The position numbers and the translations under genes were made by a program. From Nissolia schottii (taxonomy: Eukaryota > Streptophyta > Magnoliopsida > Fabales > Fabaceae), in the NCBI GenBank assembly GCA_003254905.1, contig QANU01053167.1:1-64000 (forward strand): a DNA stretch of 64,000 nt, written 5' to 3'. Shown here piece after piece: positions 47,714 to 60,123 of the stretch. The notes under the pieces were generated by a model that worked only from the letters and a program-made list of their open reading frames with translations, was not told the origin of the DNA and did not search any database. Within the stretch, counting starts at the first letter, position 1. Every line of letters begins with the position of its first letter.

Positions 47714-48479
47714 TGCATGATTGGTGGGTCAGTTCTTAATAAAATTTTACATCATCATATGATAAACTGTGGAGTAGTTGTAGTCACGCCCATGTTCATT
47801 GTCACCTCACCTGTAAACCATTTTGTAGTTTCGTCTTATATTATTATAATTCTATGATACTGCTACATTAAGCTTGAATATTCCGAAAATTGTGCCAAGG
47901 ATACTTGTATGATTTCCCCCTCTAATTCTAAACAGAGAAGTGTTATTAGTATTTATTTTTGTATGAAACATTTCTCATACTTCATTTATTATTAGATAAA
48001 TTATATAATATTGTAATAGTATTTGTAATCTCATTCTAATAGTAAATATAAGGCGGGTGTCCCACATAAAATAATAACACATAACATACATGTTCTTAAA
48101 TTTTGTTTGTCCCTAAGTTATTTTTTTTTCTTTCTTATAGCTATTTGGTGTCTTAAGCGAATTTGTCTTTAGTAGCTTGGCCTTTTTTTTTTCTTTTCGT
48201 GGACTGAATCTTAAATATCTTTCGTAAAATGACAAATTGGTCCCAGAAAAAGTACTGGTCATGTATCAATTATGTGATTTATTGTCCAATTCAAACCAAG
48301 TACACGTAAAAAAAATTAAAAATAAATAAGATAATTTATGTAACAGAAGGAAAAAAAAAAACTAAATGAGATAACATCTCCACACGATAATAATATAAAA
48401 CTCTTTTAGTCATTTGTCTAACTATTTTAAATTTTGTAAATATTTGTGTAATAGACAATAATTTTGTAAGATAACAGTG

Positions 48480-48600
48480 TGTGGTGATGGGAGTCACAAG
48501 CTATTGCGTAGTAATATCTCGCATCATCTCTTAACTATGATGATGTGAGTTTGATCCTCATATATGAAAATAGAACTTTTGCTCTCAAAAAAAACAAATT
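48480..48600 (+). mobile_element. SINE-like fragment
   Basis: A box-B-like gtgagtttgatcctc preceded by a tRNA-like stretch and followed by an A run (caaaaaaaac). Box A is weak, so the call is tentative. Confidence 0.35.
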
Positions 48601-51600
48601 AGAGTAGTTTTTTAGAATTGGTTTATACTCGTTGAATATTAAAATAGTACTATATTTTTAAATTTTAATGGTCATTATTATTCTATTTGATATTTATGTT
48701 TATTATGGTAATTTTAGATATAAATAACACGTTTAAAATATATTTACCAAACATTACTCTTATAACTTTTATTTTTTAAGAGTTACATTTTCATTTTTTT
48801 AATTAAGCAATATTATTATAACTTTTGATAATAGCTTTTAAAAAGTCAAAGACCTCAGCAGCTTTTAAAAAGCCACAGCATTACCCAACGAAGGAAAAGT
48901 TTTACTAAAATATTAACTGCAAAAATAATTAACTCTTGAAAATATTTTAAAACATGACATGGGACACAAGAATAAACATAATAATTCTTTGACCTTCCAG
49001 TTGCTTCTTTAAAGTTGTGCCCTAGAATGATGTCCTAAAATGTATTTTGTGTCTGACTCTTGGTATGCTATAAGATAATTATACGGCCTTGGTCTTCAAG
49101 CATGCAATTAAATTCAGTTTAAGAATAATCCTATGTATCCTTGTCTGTGTGTTGCATCATAGCATAGCATGACTCTTTATTACCTATGTGAACAGATCAT
49201 ACTGAAAATGAAAATGTGATACATTATCAACTGTGATTTGTCGCAATGAATTGAGGTGAACCCAAAAGTACTCACTCTGTATCTATTCTTCCATCTTCCA
49301 TATGGAGCCCAAAAATACGCAAGCACAATAAGCAAGAGAAGTTAATGGGTTTTGCTCCACGAATGCCATGCTCCCCCTCCAAATTCCAATCATGACTAAT
49401 AATAAATAGAGAGAGTACAGAGCACTCAGTAACTATTGTCCTATAAATCGAGAAAGAATTAAGAAATAACTCCTTCCTTTCACTCACGCCATACATACAT
49501 TCTTTTTAATTTGTTTCCTTTTCGATTTAATTATTTCTTCTGAACATTCTACATATCTGCAATCATAGCCCTTAAATGGCTTTTGGGTGGGTCTTTAATT
49601 TGTTGGCCTTTGAGGGGATACCATTATACACCCTTTCTTCCTCTTGTTCCCATACTTCCCCAGTCACTCATAATTTTGTCCCATCGCTTCTAATTTTATT
49701 TATATTCCAAGTTTTATATGGTTCTGTTCTAGCTTATAAGGAAGTGACAGAGACAGTCCTCTAACACCACTGGTGGTAACATTACACTCAATATCCTGGC
49801 CATCCATTTACCATAAACTAATTGATTATTGTTCTTGGGCATTGTTTTCTAGAAACAAAAAGCAGAATTTCCACAGGGGAGGGACGGGACCATGTGTGCA
49901 GGGAGTACAAAGTTTGGCTTCTTCCACACACACTGCTATGGAATCAAGGTTGGGATCGACGGCCCCTAATTTATTGTGATGGCTTTACTAATTGTGCAAG
50001 TCATAGCGCGCTGAGGGATCCAATTACTAAGACCTCATGCTAAAAAGGGAAAATTTGTGTTACAAGTAAGCTCAAATTAGTATTTTTGTACAACAGATTA
50101 AAATCAAAACAAGAAACTAGTTATAACAAGATATTTAGAGTCTACATTCACAGTGTCACTTTCTTTGTGGCACACTGGAAATGTTACCATGGACCTGCTA
50201 ATTAACAGTACTCTAGTTCATCAACCAAATTTGGTCTCCAAAAATATATTACAATGTAAAATTGTCACTAATTGTTTGTGTAAAATTACACAATTGTTGT
50301 GGGCTTGTGGCACTAATTTCCATTTTAACATCTAATCCTAAAGTCGTGTTTGGTTTTGGAGAAAAAATAGGGCAAAGGTGTTATATTCAACAATGATATA
50401 TTGTCAATATAACCATTTCAATATTTTAGTGTTCGATATATATTTTTTAGCAGACAAATCACGTGTGAGTATTGTGAGACGTTAAAATATAATAATTCTC
50501 TCTAATGAGATTCGAACCTTCGTTCAACATGTTGTGATGGACTAACCCCTTATTACTAGATAGAACTTTAATTAGTAAATCACTCGTATTCTAGTATAAA
50601 CTCTTAAAGAGAAATTACTGTATACTTAAGGAAAGTCGTGTCACTATAAATGCTTGTGGCCATACATAAATTGACATTCTTTTCAAACTAAAGGCTATAA
50701 TGTAATTATGTATCTAACAAAGCGTTACGCAACCACATAATAATTTTTTTTCTTAAAAAAGTGAACATGAAGAGAGGTCAATGCTCCATAGGAGTAAGTG
50801 AGTGTCATGTGGATAAATAGAAGTGTCTATATAATTTCACTAAATTTTAAGAGAGGTAAATGTAATTTATCCTATTTATTACTGCAAGACGTTAATTATC
50901 AATGAGGTACCATACTCGATGCCAGCTGGGCTTTAAAATCTGGGTCTGCTCCTTAGAAGTGATCATGTGTTAAGCTTGGGCTTAAATTCAACTGCTTCTA
51001 GTTCTGGGCTTTCCTTCGGGTATAAAATTCCTGTACTCCGGAAGGGAAAAAACAAACTTATAAAATACTACCAAAACTACTGTATACACCTAGCATTACA
51101 CTATTTAAATTTGTGCAATTCAAAATTGTAGAACTCATATTAACTCGTTGGCATGCCCTTCTGTTATGTACCCTAATAGTTCTAGCTGTAGGCATTACAT
51201 ACAACTTTCTTCAACAAACAAAATATGCATCTTTGCATAAAATTCAGCTAACTGAACCACGCACTCACATTTAATTTCAGTATTTTAAAGAAGTTGATAT
51301 TTTTATTTAAAAAGAATGGCAGTGTTATTTAAATCCTTTTTGCATTCCATGTTCATGCATTTGTTTATTATTAAACTGGCCTATTCCTCATTTAGCTTAT
51401 TTCATTGTTGGGACTTGGGATCATACATGTTGTTATGATGACTAGAGTTTGAGAATAAGGTAAAAAAGATAACGGCGTAAGGAAACCAATTTCAAATTAG
51501 ACAGAGATCCAAACATGGCTAACTGGGAATAGAATAAATAAAAGAAAGTTCCCATGTCCTTTATTTTTCCTTTGTATTTTTTCTCTGTTTGGATAGAAAC

Positions 51601-54600
51601 GAGAAAAATTATAGTTAAGAGAATCTCATTCCCCTGTGCCAGAACCACCAGACTTTCTGGAAACAATTTATATTTGCCATACAGACACAAATGAAGAAAA
51701 AAAGTTAACGGGAGAACTGGCTTTTGGGACAGGGAGACCAAATAAGAGACAAGTTCTTTTTTATAAAGAGGACAGGGCTTCCTGTTCATATATTCCATTT
51801 AAGAAACGTGCCACAATCTATTATTTTATGTTCTTTATAGCAGATTTTTAAGTGTTACGAGGGCAATGTTAATAAATTAAAAGTAAAAATATTTTTAAGT
51901 TTTTAATGTATTTAATACATTAAAAATTCAATATATATATATATATATATATATTTGTTATATTATTTTTTATAAAAAAAATAGTTGTTATATTATTTGT
52001 CATCTAATTATTTTTTATGTGCGAAAGATTTGAGATATTGAGCGCCAAATTTAACTGCTTTAACTACCATATGATTTTCCGGAAGTGGAAGTGTTTAACA
52101 TCATAATTGGACAGTTATAATATGGAAACAATAGTCTTAGCCAAATCTCCGAACACAATTTAGATTACAATACTTTTTTTAACATTTAACTTAAATACCA
52201 CTACTAATATGAGTATGAGGAGCTTCAGAGACAAAAAAAATATGGAGACACATCTCTTGTATCTCTTCGTTTTAAAAGTATAAAAATTAATTTAAAATTT
52301 ATTTTCAAACATTTTTTTAATACTTTACTTTTTTAAATGTATAAAAATAAAGATAATTTTTAATTTTTAATTTTTAATTTTTGTCCTTATTATCTCGGTA
52401 TCATTTTTAATTCTGAGATTTTTATCAAACGCTAACTAAGTATTGATCTCAATAAATACTAGTTTGAAGAATTGATCTCAATGAAATATGAATAATAATT
52501 TGAAGATTTGAACTACGAGTTTCCTAACAGCAGGGCTCACGAATCACACTATGCCCAACCATATAGCAATTCCAAATAACATTATTTAACTATTAATTAA
52601 ACAAAACAAAAAATAACACCTCGAACATAAATTCTCTCTAACCAGGGAAGCATGCCAGAAGCAGAGCCATTAGAACAAGATAATGTTTAAAAATGTCAGT
52701 GAACAAAAGAAAATTCGAGGGACACAGATGAGGAGCATCATTGAGCGCACGGTTCCCAAGTTTGGCACCACTTAGATTTTGTCAGTGAAAAACGTTGCAA
52801 ATGCAAAAATAATTACAACCATAATCCACCAGTAGTAGCTGCTTGCGTAGTCGAATAGAAGCACAGTTATTTATTTATTTATTTATCACTGAAAATTACA
52901 AATTTTTTCTTCTTATTTTAATTTACGAGGGCCCCAGTGCAAAACATAGTCCAAGTCAACTTTAGGCACATGAGGCGGCTCTTTCCTAATAAAATATTTT
53001 CGACCTCTATCAATCCCGTTGCCACCTTCAGTGGGTAAGGAATCAATCAGCAATTTTGAAGAAGAAAAAATTAAAGGAAACATTTTTTAAGGGAAAAAGA
53101 ATCAAATATATTGAGAAAGGCACCAAATAACTGAAAAAGCACGTGTTGACCAGACCAAACTCGTGATAGATTACAGCAACCTTAACAAAAGTAAGTACTG
53201 ATTTGCATCTATATTGTTCTTCACACAATCACATTCACATTAAACAACCAGTACTTACGCAAACTACTTTGTGGAGGGTGAACCTAACCAATTGCCAAAG
53301 ATTACTACCACTAAGAAAAAAAATGTTACTTTGAAATGTGTGAACTCACATCTCATCTAAACGAAATTTCAATAGATGTGATGTCAATCCCAATCTAATA
53401 ACAAGTGAGTCGATGTGTCTTTCCAGAAAAACACGAAAAACAATGCTATCCACTCTGTCAGTAATGCTCCTCCTAGGGAAGCAAAGCAAAGTGCTGGATG
53501 TAATTACATTGCTACCTGCCTCTTCATATCACATTAAAAAAAAGGGGGGGAAAAGAAGCTACATGCCTCTTCAACATACACAAGAGGCTCACCATGACAT
53601 AAATCAGATAACCTCTCTCAAGACTCCTTCGACAAGTTAAAAGAAGCATGTATAGTAGCAAAAATATGAGGGGGTCAAAGAAAAATTCATGATGCAATTT
53701 TTTTCTACCAAATCTGACAACTGAATTTCAAGAGCATGCATGGTAGAAGTCAATAATTGCTCACCCATTTAATTCATAAACCAAAAGAATGGTAACACCT
53801 TGCATAGGTTTTGCTATATCATGAAGACATGAACACATTCTAAATATTTAATATATTTGGGAGAAACCTTAACATTACAATAGGCAAGGCATCCGCAGGT
53901 TATCTGATATACTAGAACTGGACCATATATTCGCATCGTTAATATCTACTAGCATTTACTACATGTCATGTGCACAGACCACTCACAATAAAAGATAGTA
54001 GTCGAGGCGAGTTTATTTTAATGGCCAAAAAAACAGGTGGTTGTACTACTATAGTAAGTAATGTTTTCGGACAAACTACAAACCAATTATTCATTACTCC
54101 TAGACATCTCATTTATGAGACGTAGATAATGAAAAAGGCCACTTAATTACTCATACGGATAAATCTCTCTATGCCACATGCCAACCCACCTATTCACACA
54201 CATAAAGAAACGAAGCAGTACTGATCACATAATGCAGGGTGCTATACCCCAAATTTTTGTGTATTATAGGTCTTGTGATGAATTCAGAAAAAGGTAAAGA
54301 AGTAATTCACAGACTAAATCAACCCTCCCTCCTTCCCCTTCCAAGTGACCAACACATATTAATGTAAAGAGCCAATGAGACGTTTAAAAAAGTCAAACCC
54401 TTGACATAAAAGCAAAATATTAAAAAAGACATCAAAGGCAACGAACCCCTTTAAACGACAGATGCAAGCCTTAGAAGCACTCTGCATGAAAATTCCTAAA
54501 TATGAAACGGCAGCCAAGCAGAAACCATTTGAACAAAAAATAAAATTGTTACAATTAAATGACGAACAACCAGTGTATTTCATGAAGGGGGAATTAATTG

Positions 54601-55434
54601 AAGCACAGCACCAACATTACATTCTCAAATATCAAACACCAGTTGAGACAGAACCATTCACATAGAAAGACAGTTGCTAGTTGCTACAAAATTGAAATTG
54701 AAATTTGCAATCCCAGACAATTTGAGGGTAAAAAAAAATACTCTCCCAGTCTTGCATTTCATGTTCAGCTCCAAATCACATAAGAGACAGAGACCAGCAC
54801 AGAAGACGAACAACATAGAAACAAATGATGCTTGTGCTTTTGCTAGCTAATACACCAGTGTATGCATGCATTTTCAATTACGGAATAGTTTATAACTGCT
54901 CAAATTGTTCAAACTAACATAAAAAGAACTAGACATCTGCATCCAATTTCGCCATTTTCATTCAAGTACTATTATTACCCATACATATTTGACATAGCTT
55001 AAAGATAACACAACAGCAACAAAAGAGGCAAGATATTAAAGATGTCAATCCAGTAATGAAGAAATTGGCAGAACCCCATGAGAAATTTCCAAACAGTGAA
55101 AGCATTGCATTTCAAGTTCTCAAAGGTCCCAACTATAATTAAACTTTCTCCCTATAACAGCTACCAAGACAGGAGCTAGCCCCATCATATTTTTTCATTT
55201 TTATTCCAATGTACACAACATACAAAAGAACCCCTATGACAACAACAAAAATTTGATCTTCATTTTGTACAGGAGGTAGGTACCCAACAATATAGAATCA
55301 GAAAAACCAAAAAAAAAGAAAAAAAAGAGAAACCCAACTCACCTTCACAGAGGAACAACAAATCCCCTTAGTTTATCATCAAAACTGAACCTTTCCACTT
55401 CCATTTTCTAATTCCAAATACAATTCGACTCCAA
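48601..55434. other. Intergenic DNA between FQR1-like and PUB8-like genes
   Basis: No gene recognised. A minus-strand frame at 49496-49272 and plus-strand frames near 49.6-50.3 kb lack family resemblance. Box-B-like gaaggttcgaatctcatt (minus, about 50504-50521) and gtagttcaaatcttc (minus, about 52502-52516) mark probable SINE remnants. The last kilobase is the 3' flank of the PUB8-like gene. An (AT)n run is at 51930-51954. Confidence 0.5.
51930..51954. repeat. (AT)n microsatellite
   Basis: About twelve AT units. Confidence 0.9.
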
Positions 55435-56592
55435 TCAACTCATCCCATGGTTTCCACGCAGAACCTGAACCAAACTGGAAGCATTCCTCCTCACCTTCTC
55501 ATTATCATCCTCAAGCAACCCCACGCAGGTTTCCAGAACCCCTTCTTCTATGGCCTCAAGAACAGCACCTTCGCTGCCACAACAGAGAGAATTCAGAGCC
55601 AGAAGCGCGTACTGAACCCCTCTCGAGCTTCCGTTCCTCAAAACCCGGCCCAGAATCTGAACGCAGCCATGGAACCTCTCCATCTGCTCCCTCCCTTCCT
55701 TGCACTTCGCCAGAACCCCGACCACCTCCACCGCCCTCTCGAGCCCGCAGTCGGCGCTCCGCAGCAGAACGGGCACCGCCCCGCACTCCACCGCCCTCCT
55801 CCGGTTGTCGGGGAACGAGCAGAGGGCGTAGAGCGCCGTGGCGGCTTCCTTCCTCTCTCTCCCCTTGCCGCTGCGGACGAGCGACACGAGCGATTCAATC
55901 GCGCAAGGGTACGCGCCGATGGTCGCCTTGTTGACCTCGACGACGGCGAGGCTGGTGAGAGTGGTGGCCGCGACGGCGCGGCAGTCGGGGGAAGAGCAGC
56001 CGCCGTTGGATGCTATAACGGCGACGAGGCGCGCGACGACTCCCTCGGCGACGAGGCCGACCTTGTTGTGGTCGTCGAGGCTGAGATTAAGAAGGAGAGA
56101 GAGGGCCTTCTCGCGGATGTTGGCGTCGTCGTCTCCGCCTCCGCTGGCGGAGCAAGAAGAAGAAGAATCGACGCAGGAGAGCAGCGGCGGGACGATTCCG
56201 GAGTCGGTGAGGCGGCGGCGGAAGAGGGAGTCGCGCTTGGAGAGGCGGGTGAGTTGGTGGAGGGTTTCGATTTTGGAGGAGGAGGAGGAGGAGGGGGAGG
56301 TGAGGGCGGAGATTAGGGTTTCGGGTTGGGGTTTAGGAGGAGGAGAGGGAGGGTCGCGGGGGTGGGGGGGAGGGGCAAAATTGGAAATGAGGCTGCGGAG
56401 GGCGTGGTTGGGGATGAGGGAGGCGTGATCGGGGAGGGGCAGTTTGGTAATTGGGCAGGTGCGGTGGCCGGCGTCGAGCCAGCGCTGGATGGAGGAGCGG
56501 TCGAAGGTGTGGCCGGAGGAGAGGATGACGGGGTCCGACATTATCTCGAGCGAAATCGGACACTTGAAGTGCTCCGGTAGCTGAGCCGCCAT
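55435..56592 (-). CDS. PUB8: U-box/ARM-repeat E3 ubiquitin ligase, PUB8 type
   Basis: Intronless frame of 385 residues. Residues about 7-80 form the U-box, beginning FKCPISLEIMSDPVIL and including GHTFDRSSIQRWLDAG, RTCPITKLPL and LIPNHALRSLI; these match Arabidopsis PUB8 closely. After a Pro/Ser-rich linker (about 75-110), residues 115-380 hold armadillo-type helical repeats (ALSLLLNLSLDDHNKVGLV, AATTLTSLAVVEVNKATIGA, EAATALYALCSFPDNRRRAV). U-box proteins recruit E2 enzymes and the ARM repeats usually bind substrate; the target of this protein is not known. No signal peptide or membrane segment is seen. The gene is markedly GC-rich compared with its AT-rich flanks, which produces long spurious antisense frames. 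A (TC)n run lies immediately before the start codon. Confidence 0.92.
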   Translation of the reverse strand: MAAQLPEHFKCPISLEIMSDPVILSSGHTFDRSSIQRWLDAGHRTCPITKLPLPDHASLIPNHALRSLISNFAPPPHPRDPPSPPPKPQPETLISALTSPSSSSSSKIETLHQLTRLSKRDSLFRRRLTDSGIVPPLLSCVDSSSSCSASGGGDDDANIREKALSLLLNLSLDDHNKVGLVAEGVVARLVAVIASNGGCSSPDCRAVAATTLTSLAVVEVNKATIGAYPCAIESLVSLVRSGKGRERKEAATALYALCSFPDNRRRAVECGAVPVLLRSADCGLERAVEVVGVLAKCKEGREQMERFHGCVQILGRVLRNGSSRGVQYALLALNSLCCGSEGAVLEAIEEGVLETCVGLLEDDNEKVRRNASSLVQVLRGNHGMS

Positions 56593-56595
56593 TGC

Positions 56596-56598
<3 letters not shown>

Positions 56599-56631
<33 letters not shown>
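56599..56631. repeat. (TC)n microsatellite in the PUB8 leader
   Basis: About sixteen TC units on the plus strand (GA in the mRNA sense), starting 7 bases upstream of the ATG. Its position suggests it is transcribed in the 5' leader. GA/CT-rich leaders are common in plant genes and may affect expression. Confidence 0.95.
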
Positions 56632-56635
<4 letters not shown>

Positions 56636-56935
56636 GGAGCGGGTGGAGGGAAGTGTGGTAATGACAGAGGGTTTATGAGGTTTTTGTTGTTCGAGGCCGC
56701 TGCCCTATTATGCCATTGCTCTCTCTCCCTATCATTATTCTCCTTCTCATCAAAATACATCAATACCCTTCACCTTCATTTTCAACCAAAGTTAATTAAT
56801 GCTACCTTCATATTTATTGATATATATATATATATTAGAAGAAAAACAAGGGGGAGAGATATTGTAAAAAATTACTCAAATAGGTGATCACATAGCAAAG
56901 GATATTATTAAATTGTTTTCTTTCACATTTATAGG

Positions 56936-56959
56936 ATTATTATTATTATTATTATTATA
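56936..56959. repeat. (TAT)n microsatellite
   Basis: Eight units of a trinucleotide repeat about 340 bases upstream of the PUB8 start. Confidence 0.9.
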
Positions 56960-58981
56960 AATTAAAAATAGTCTTTCAACCAATCTTACTTAAGTCTAGT
57001 TATGTACGTCTTTACATTTTTACTTTACAAGTATCTATGTTTAAACTTAGAGCTATGTAAGCATTTAATAAATTTTCTTATAACAAAACATTTGATATGC
57101 ATTAAAATATAGACAAGTTACTGAAAAATGATGCACTCATATTTTAACCATGACTAGAAGGGTAGTTGGGAGATTGCATAGAAGCGACGGTCTTTGTTCT
57201 CAATCTTCTGCAATCTTTTGTCGGTTGCTTTTGCAGAAGAAACGAGAGGGAAAGAGGGTGCCGTTTCTTTTCAAAGCCCCTCAAGTCATCATTCCATTAA
57301 CTTTTTACATCTACAATGACAACCAAGGCTAACTTTGTAACTTCACTACACATTTATTGTTCCTTTTCTCTTTATTTTTCCCCCGTTTTTCAGGAAAGGG
57401 ATACAACATTACTTTTAAACGGTTTAGATTATTACTACTCATCATGATTTCAACATGAATCAATTTTAAATATTTAGATTAACTATTCTATTTTTTAAAA
57501 CTGCTTATAAAATAACAAAGAGATTAATAGTCTCATTGATAGATATTTTAATTGTGTACCAAGATAAAATTACTTATGATTAACTTTTTTACTTTTTAAA
57601 AATTACATTAAATGATAATTTAGTATTTAAAAAGATTATTCACGATGATTTAAACATGATACTTTAAAAATTACATTTACTAAAATTTAAGTTTAAATTT
57701 TCATATTTATCACTTAAATTTCTCACTACTAAAGCAAATCTATCGGCTTACTCGTGATTTATATTATGGTATATAGGAAGACTTTATTTCTAAAAGATAT
57801 TCTACTATTCGTAATGAAAGCTTTTAAAACATTAATTTCTCATTTGATAGAATAACAAACAGGACAAAAACTCATTTGAAAATGATGGTTATATTTTAAA
57901 GTGTAAAGCATTTAGCAAATTGAATACATTTTAATATTTATAAATTATTATAAAATTGATAACCAATAACTATCTATAAGTTACACTGTATATTTATTAG
58001 TTAAAAAAAAGTTGACTCTTAAAAATCACACACACATATATATATATATAACACATTTAAATTAGAGACGGTTAAACCAACAACTTAATAACTATTTTTA
58101 TATCCTGTTAAATTGTCTATTATTCGACTCTCATCTTTCTCTCGTATGCCTTAATCAAAGTACCAACAAAATATAATTAATGACATTGTAAATTTGGTTT
58201 ACGTCCTCATTACAACAAAATTAAATTTGAAAAATAGTAATAATACATAGATAAAAATAGTACGCGGGAGTAGAATAGAGAAACATGAACCATCCACTTC
58301 GTTGAGGATTGAAATGACCAATGTACCCTCTAATCAAATAGTCAACATAAAGTCCAAATTAGTGAGCAAATCTCGCTCGTCGTTACACGTGTTTCGCTTG
58401 TGACACTTTTTTAGTTTACAATCACGGTGTCCACCAATAAAAAGCATTACTAATTATTTATTGATTTATAGAATTTAAAAATTTAAGGTTGTTATATACT
58501 CTATATTTGAACTTTAACATTTAGTTAAATTAGTATGAATCCTTTTTTCTCAAAACTTGTACCACTTTCAATCATATGCTTTTTTTTCTTTTTTCTTTTT
58601 TTTGGTCATTTTTTTTCTCAACCACACCTAGGATTAAACTTCTATCACTTTCAATCATATGCTTTTTCTCTTCTTCTTTTTTTTCTTTTATTTTTCTGGT
58701 CGTCATTTGCATTCCTTTCATTCTCAATCTCAATTAGCATTTCATTTAAAAAAAATTGTTCAATTAACAAAATAAATAGATGGGGTGATCTTTAGCGTGT
58801 GCTAACCGGAAAAAAAGAAGAAGATAACATTGTTAACTTTAGTAAATAAAATTTTATACGAATTGATTGTAAAATAAATCTTACAAGTGTATAAATATTT
58901 TAAGTGGCGATAGTGTGTCTAGTAATAAGAAGATTAATACACCATAAATTATTAGAAAATGTTAAGTATTTCAAAAGTCTA

Positions 58982-59024
58982 GTCTCACATTGGTTAGCAC
59001 TCAATCTTTCTAAGTGTTTATATA
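58982..59024 (+). promoter_or_regulatory. USE-like element plus TATA (candidate)
   Basis: GTCTCACATTG (58982-58992) differs at two positions from the plant snRNA upstream element RTCCCACATCG. TTATATA follows at 59018-59024, 25 bases on, the spacing typical of RNA polymerase III-type plant snRNA promoters. No known small RNA follows, and similar motifs occur in retrotransposon terminal repeats, so this is tentative. Confidence 0.25.
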
Positions 59025-59895
59025 CCTTAATTGTTGTTGTAATGATAAAAAAGGCTTGAGAAGGGAGTTGAGCTCGCGCGCATGAGCCTAGGCCATTTAA
59101 ACTTGTCAAAGTATAAATCGATAAATTTGCCCTCCGTACGCGCATAATAAAGAGCATCTCGGTCTTTTTACAAAATTATTTTTGAACATGTAACACAACA
59201 AATTATAATATTTGAACATGTTTGCCTTTTGAAAATAAGATACATGTGAAAAAAAAAATCAAGCAAAATTGTTTAACTCGTATTTATCTCATTTTATCCA
59301 CTACTAAACTGAACGTTTGATTTTTGAAACATTTTTTACCATTGTGTTTTTTTTTACTTGAAAATTTACATTAATTATAATATGTTTAAACCTAAAAATT
59401 CATGCATAATCCAAATTTTTTTTCTTAGATCAATCTTAGTGACTTTGACCCTAGTATTTTGAAACTAGTAAGTATTATCCAGATTGAGAAATAAAAATGA
59501 GTGAGAACATAATGAAGTGACTATATGTTGTCACTCCTTTTTGACGAGATATTGTAAGCAAAATTAACCTTTTAAAAGAAAATCAAGAGGTCAAGAATTA
59601 AATATACACTAGCCTATGCTGGCACAATATTTGGAAAATAAATATGCTGCATGCAATACACACGATGAGGAAATATTGTTGAATATTATCAAGAGAAACC
59701 ATTAAGATGTAACACTTGGTGGTTAATTATAGTCATGAAAAATTATCATGTAAAGTTACAATTGTAAGATGCATATTCAATTCTTTGTCCGAGTTAAACA
59801 AATATGTTATGGAATAAAAGAATTAAAATTTCATTACAAAGGTATTAATGAGCATAATTTGCCACACCAAAGTATAATAAGATATTTTTATCTAG

Positions 59896-60123
59896 AGTCA
59901 TGCTACACGTACACAAAAAAAATATACACCATACATACACTCTATACTTATATATATAAAGTTTGTGCTTTAATGCATGTAATGTTTGTACACTTAATTA
60001 AGTATAATTGAGAATATCATCTATAAGTTTGTAATGTTTTGTACACTCATGAAAATAAAGTTTATACATTATTAATGATGTATGTATGAGTGTATAAAAT
60101 TAAGTGTACATGTAACAGTTTTA
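59896..60123. mobile_element. MITE, copy 2 of the 20.5/59.9 kb family
   Basis: A 228-base element flanked by ttttatctag at 59886-59895 and 60124-60133, a perfect 10-base direct repeat. Ends read tgctacacgtacac and, inverted, ctgttacatgtacac. The 9-10 base target duplication is most like Mutator-type elements. It aligns along its length with 20518-20744. Confidence 0.78.

Noticed and set aside
49272-49496. Minus-strand 74-codon frame
   Set aside because: No family resemblance, no supporting splice partners, and neighbouring sequence is AT-rich.
55447-56428. Long plus-strand frames opposite the U-box gene (289 and 196 codons)
   Set aside because: They are antisense shadows created by the high GC content of the PUB8-like gene; composition is Gly/Arg/Glu-biased with no domain.
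58535-58795. 86-codon Phe/Leu/Ser-rich frame
   Set aside because: Derived from poly(T)-rich DNA, which gives spurious hydrophobic peptides; no recognisable domain.
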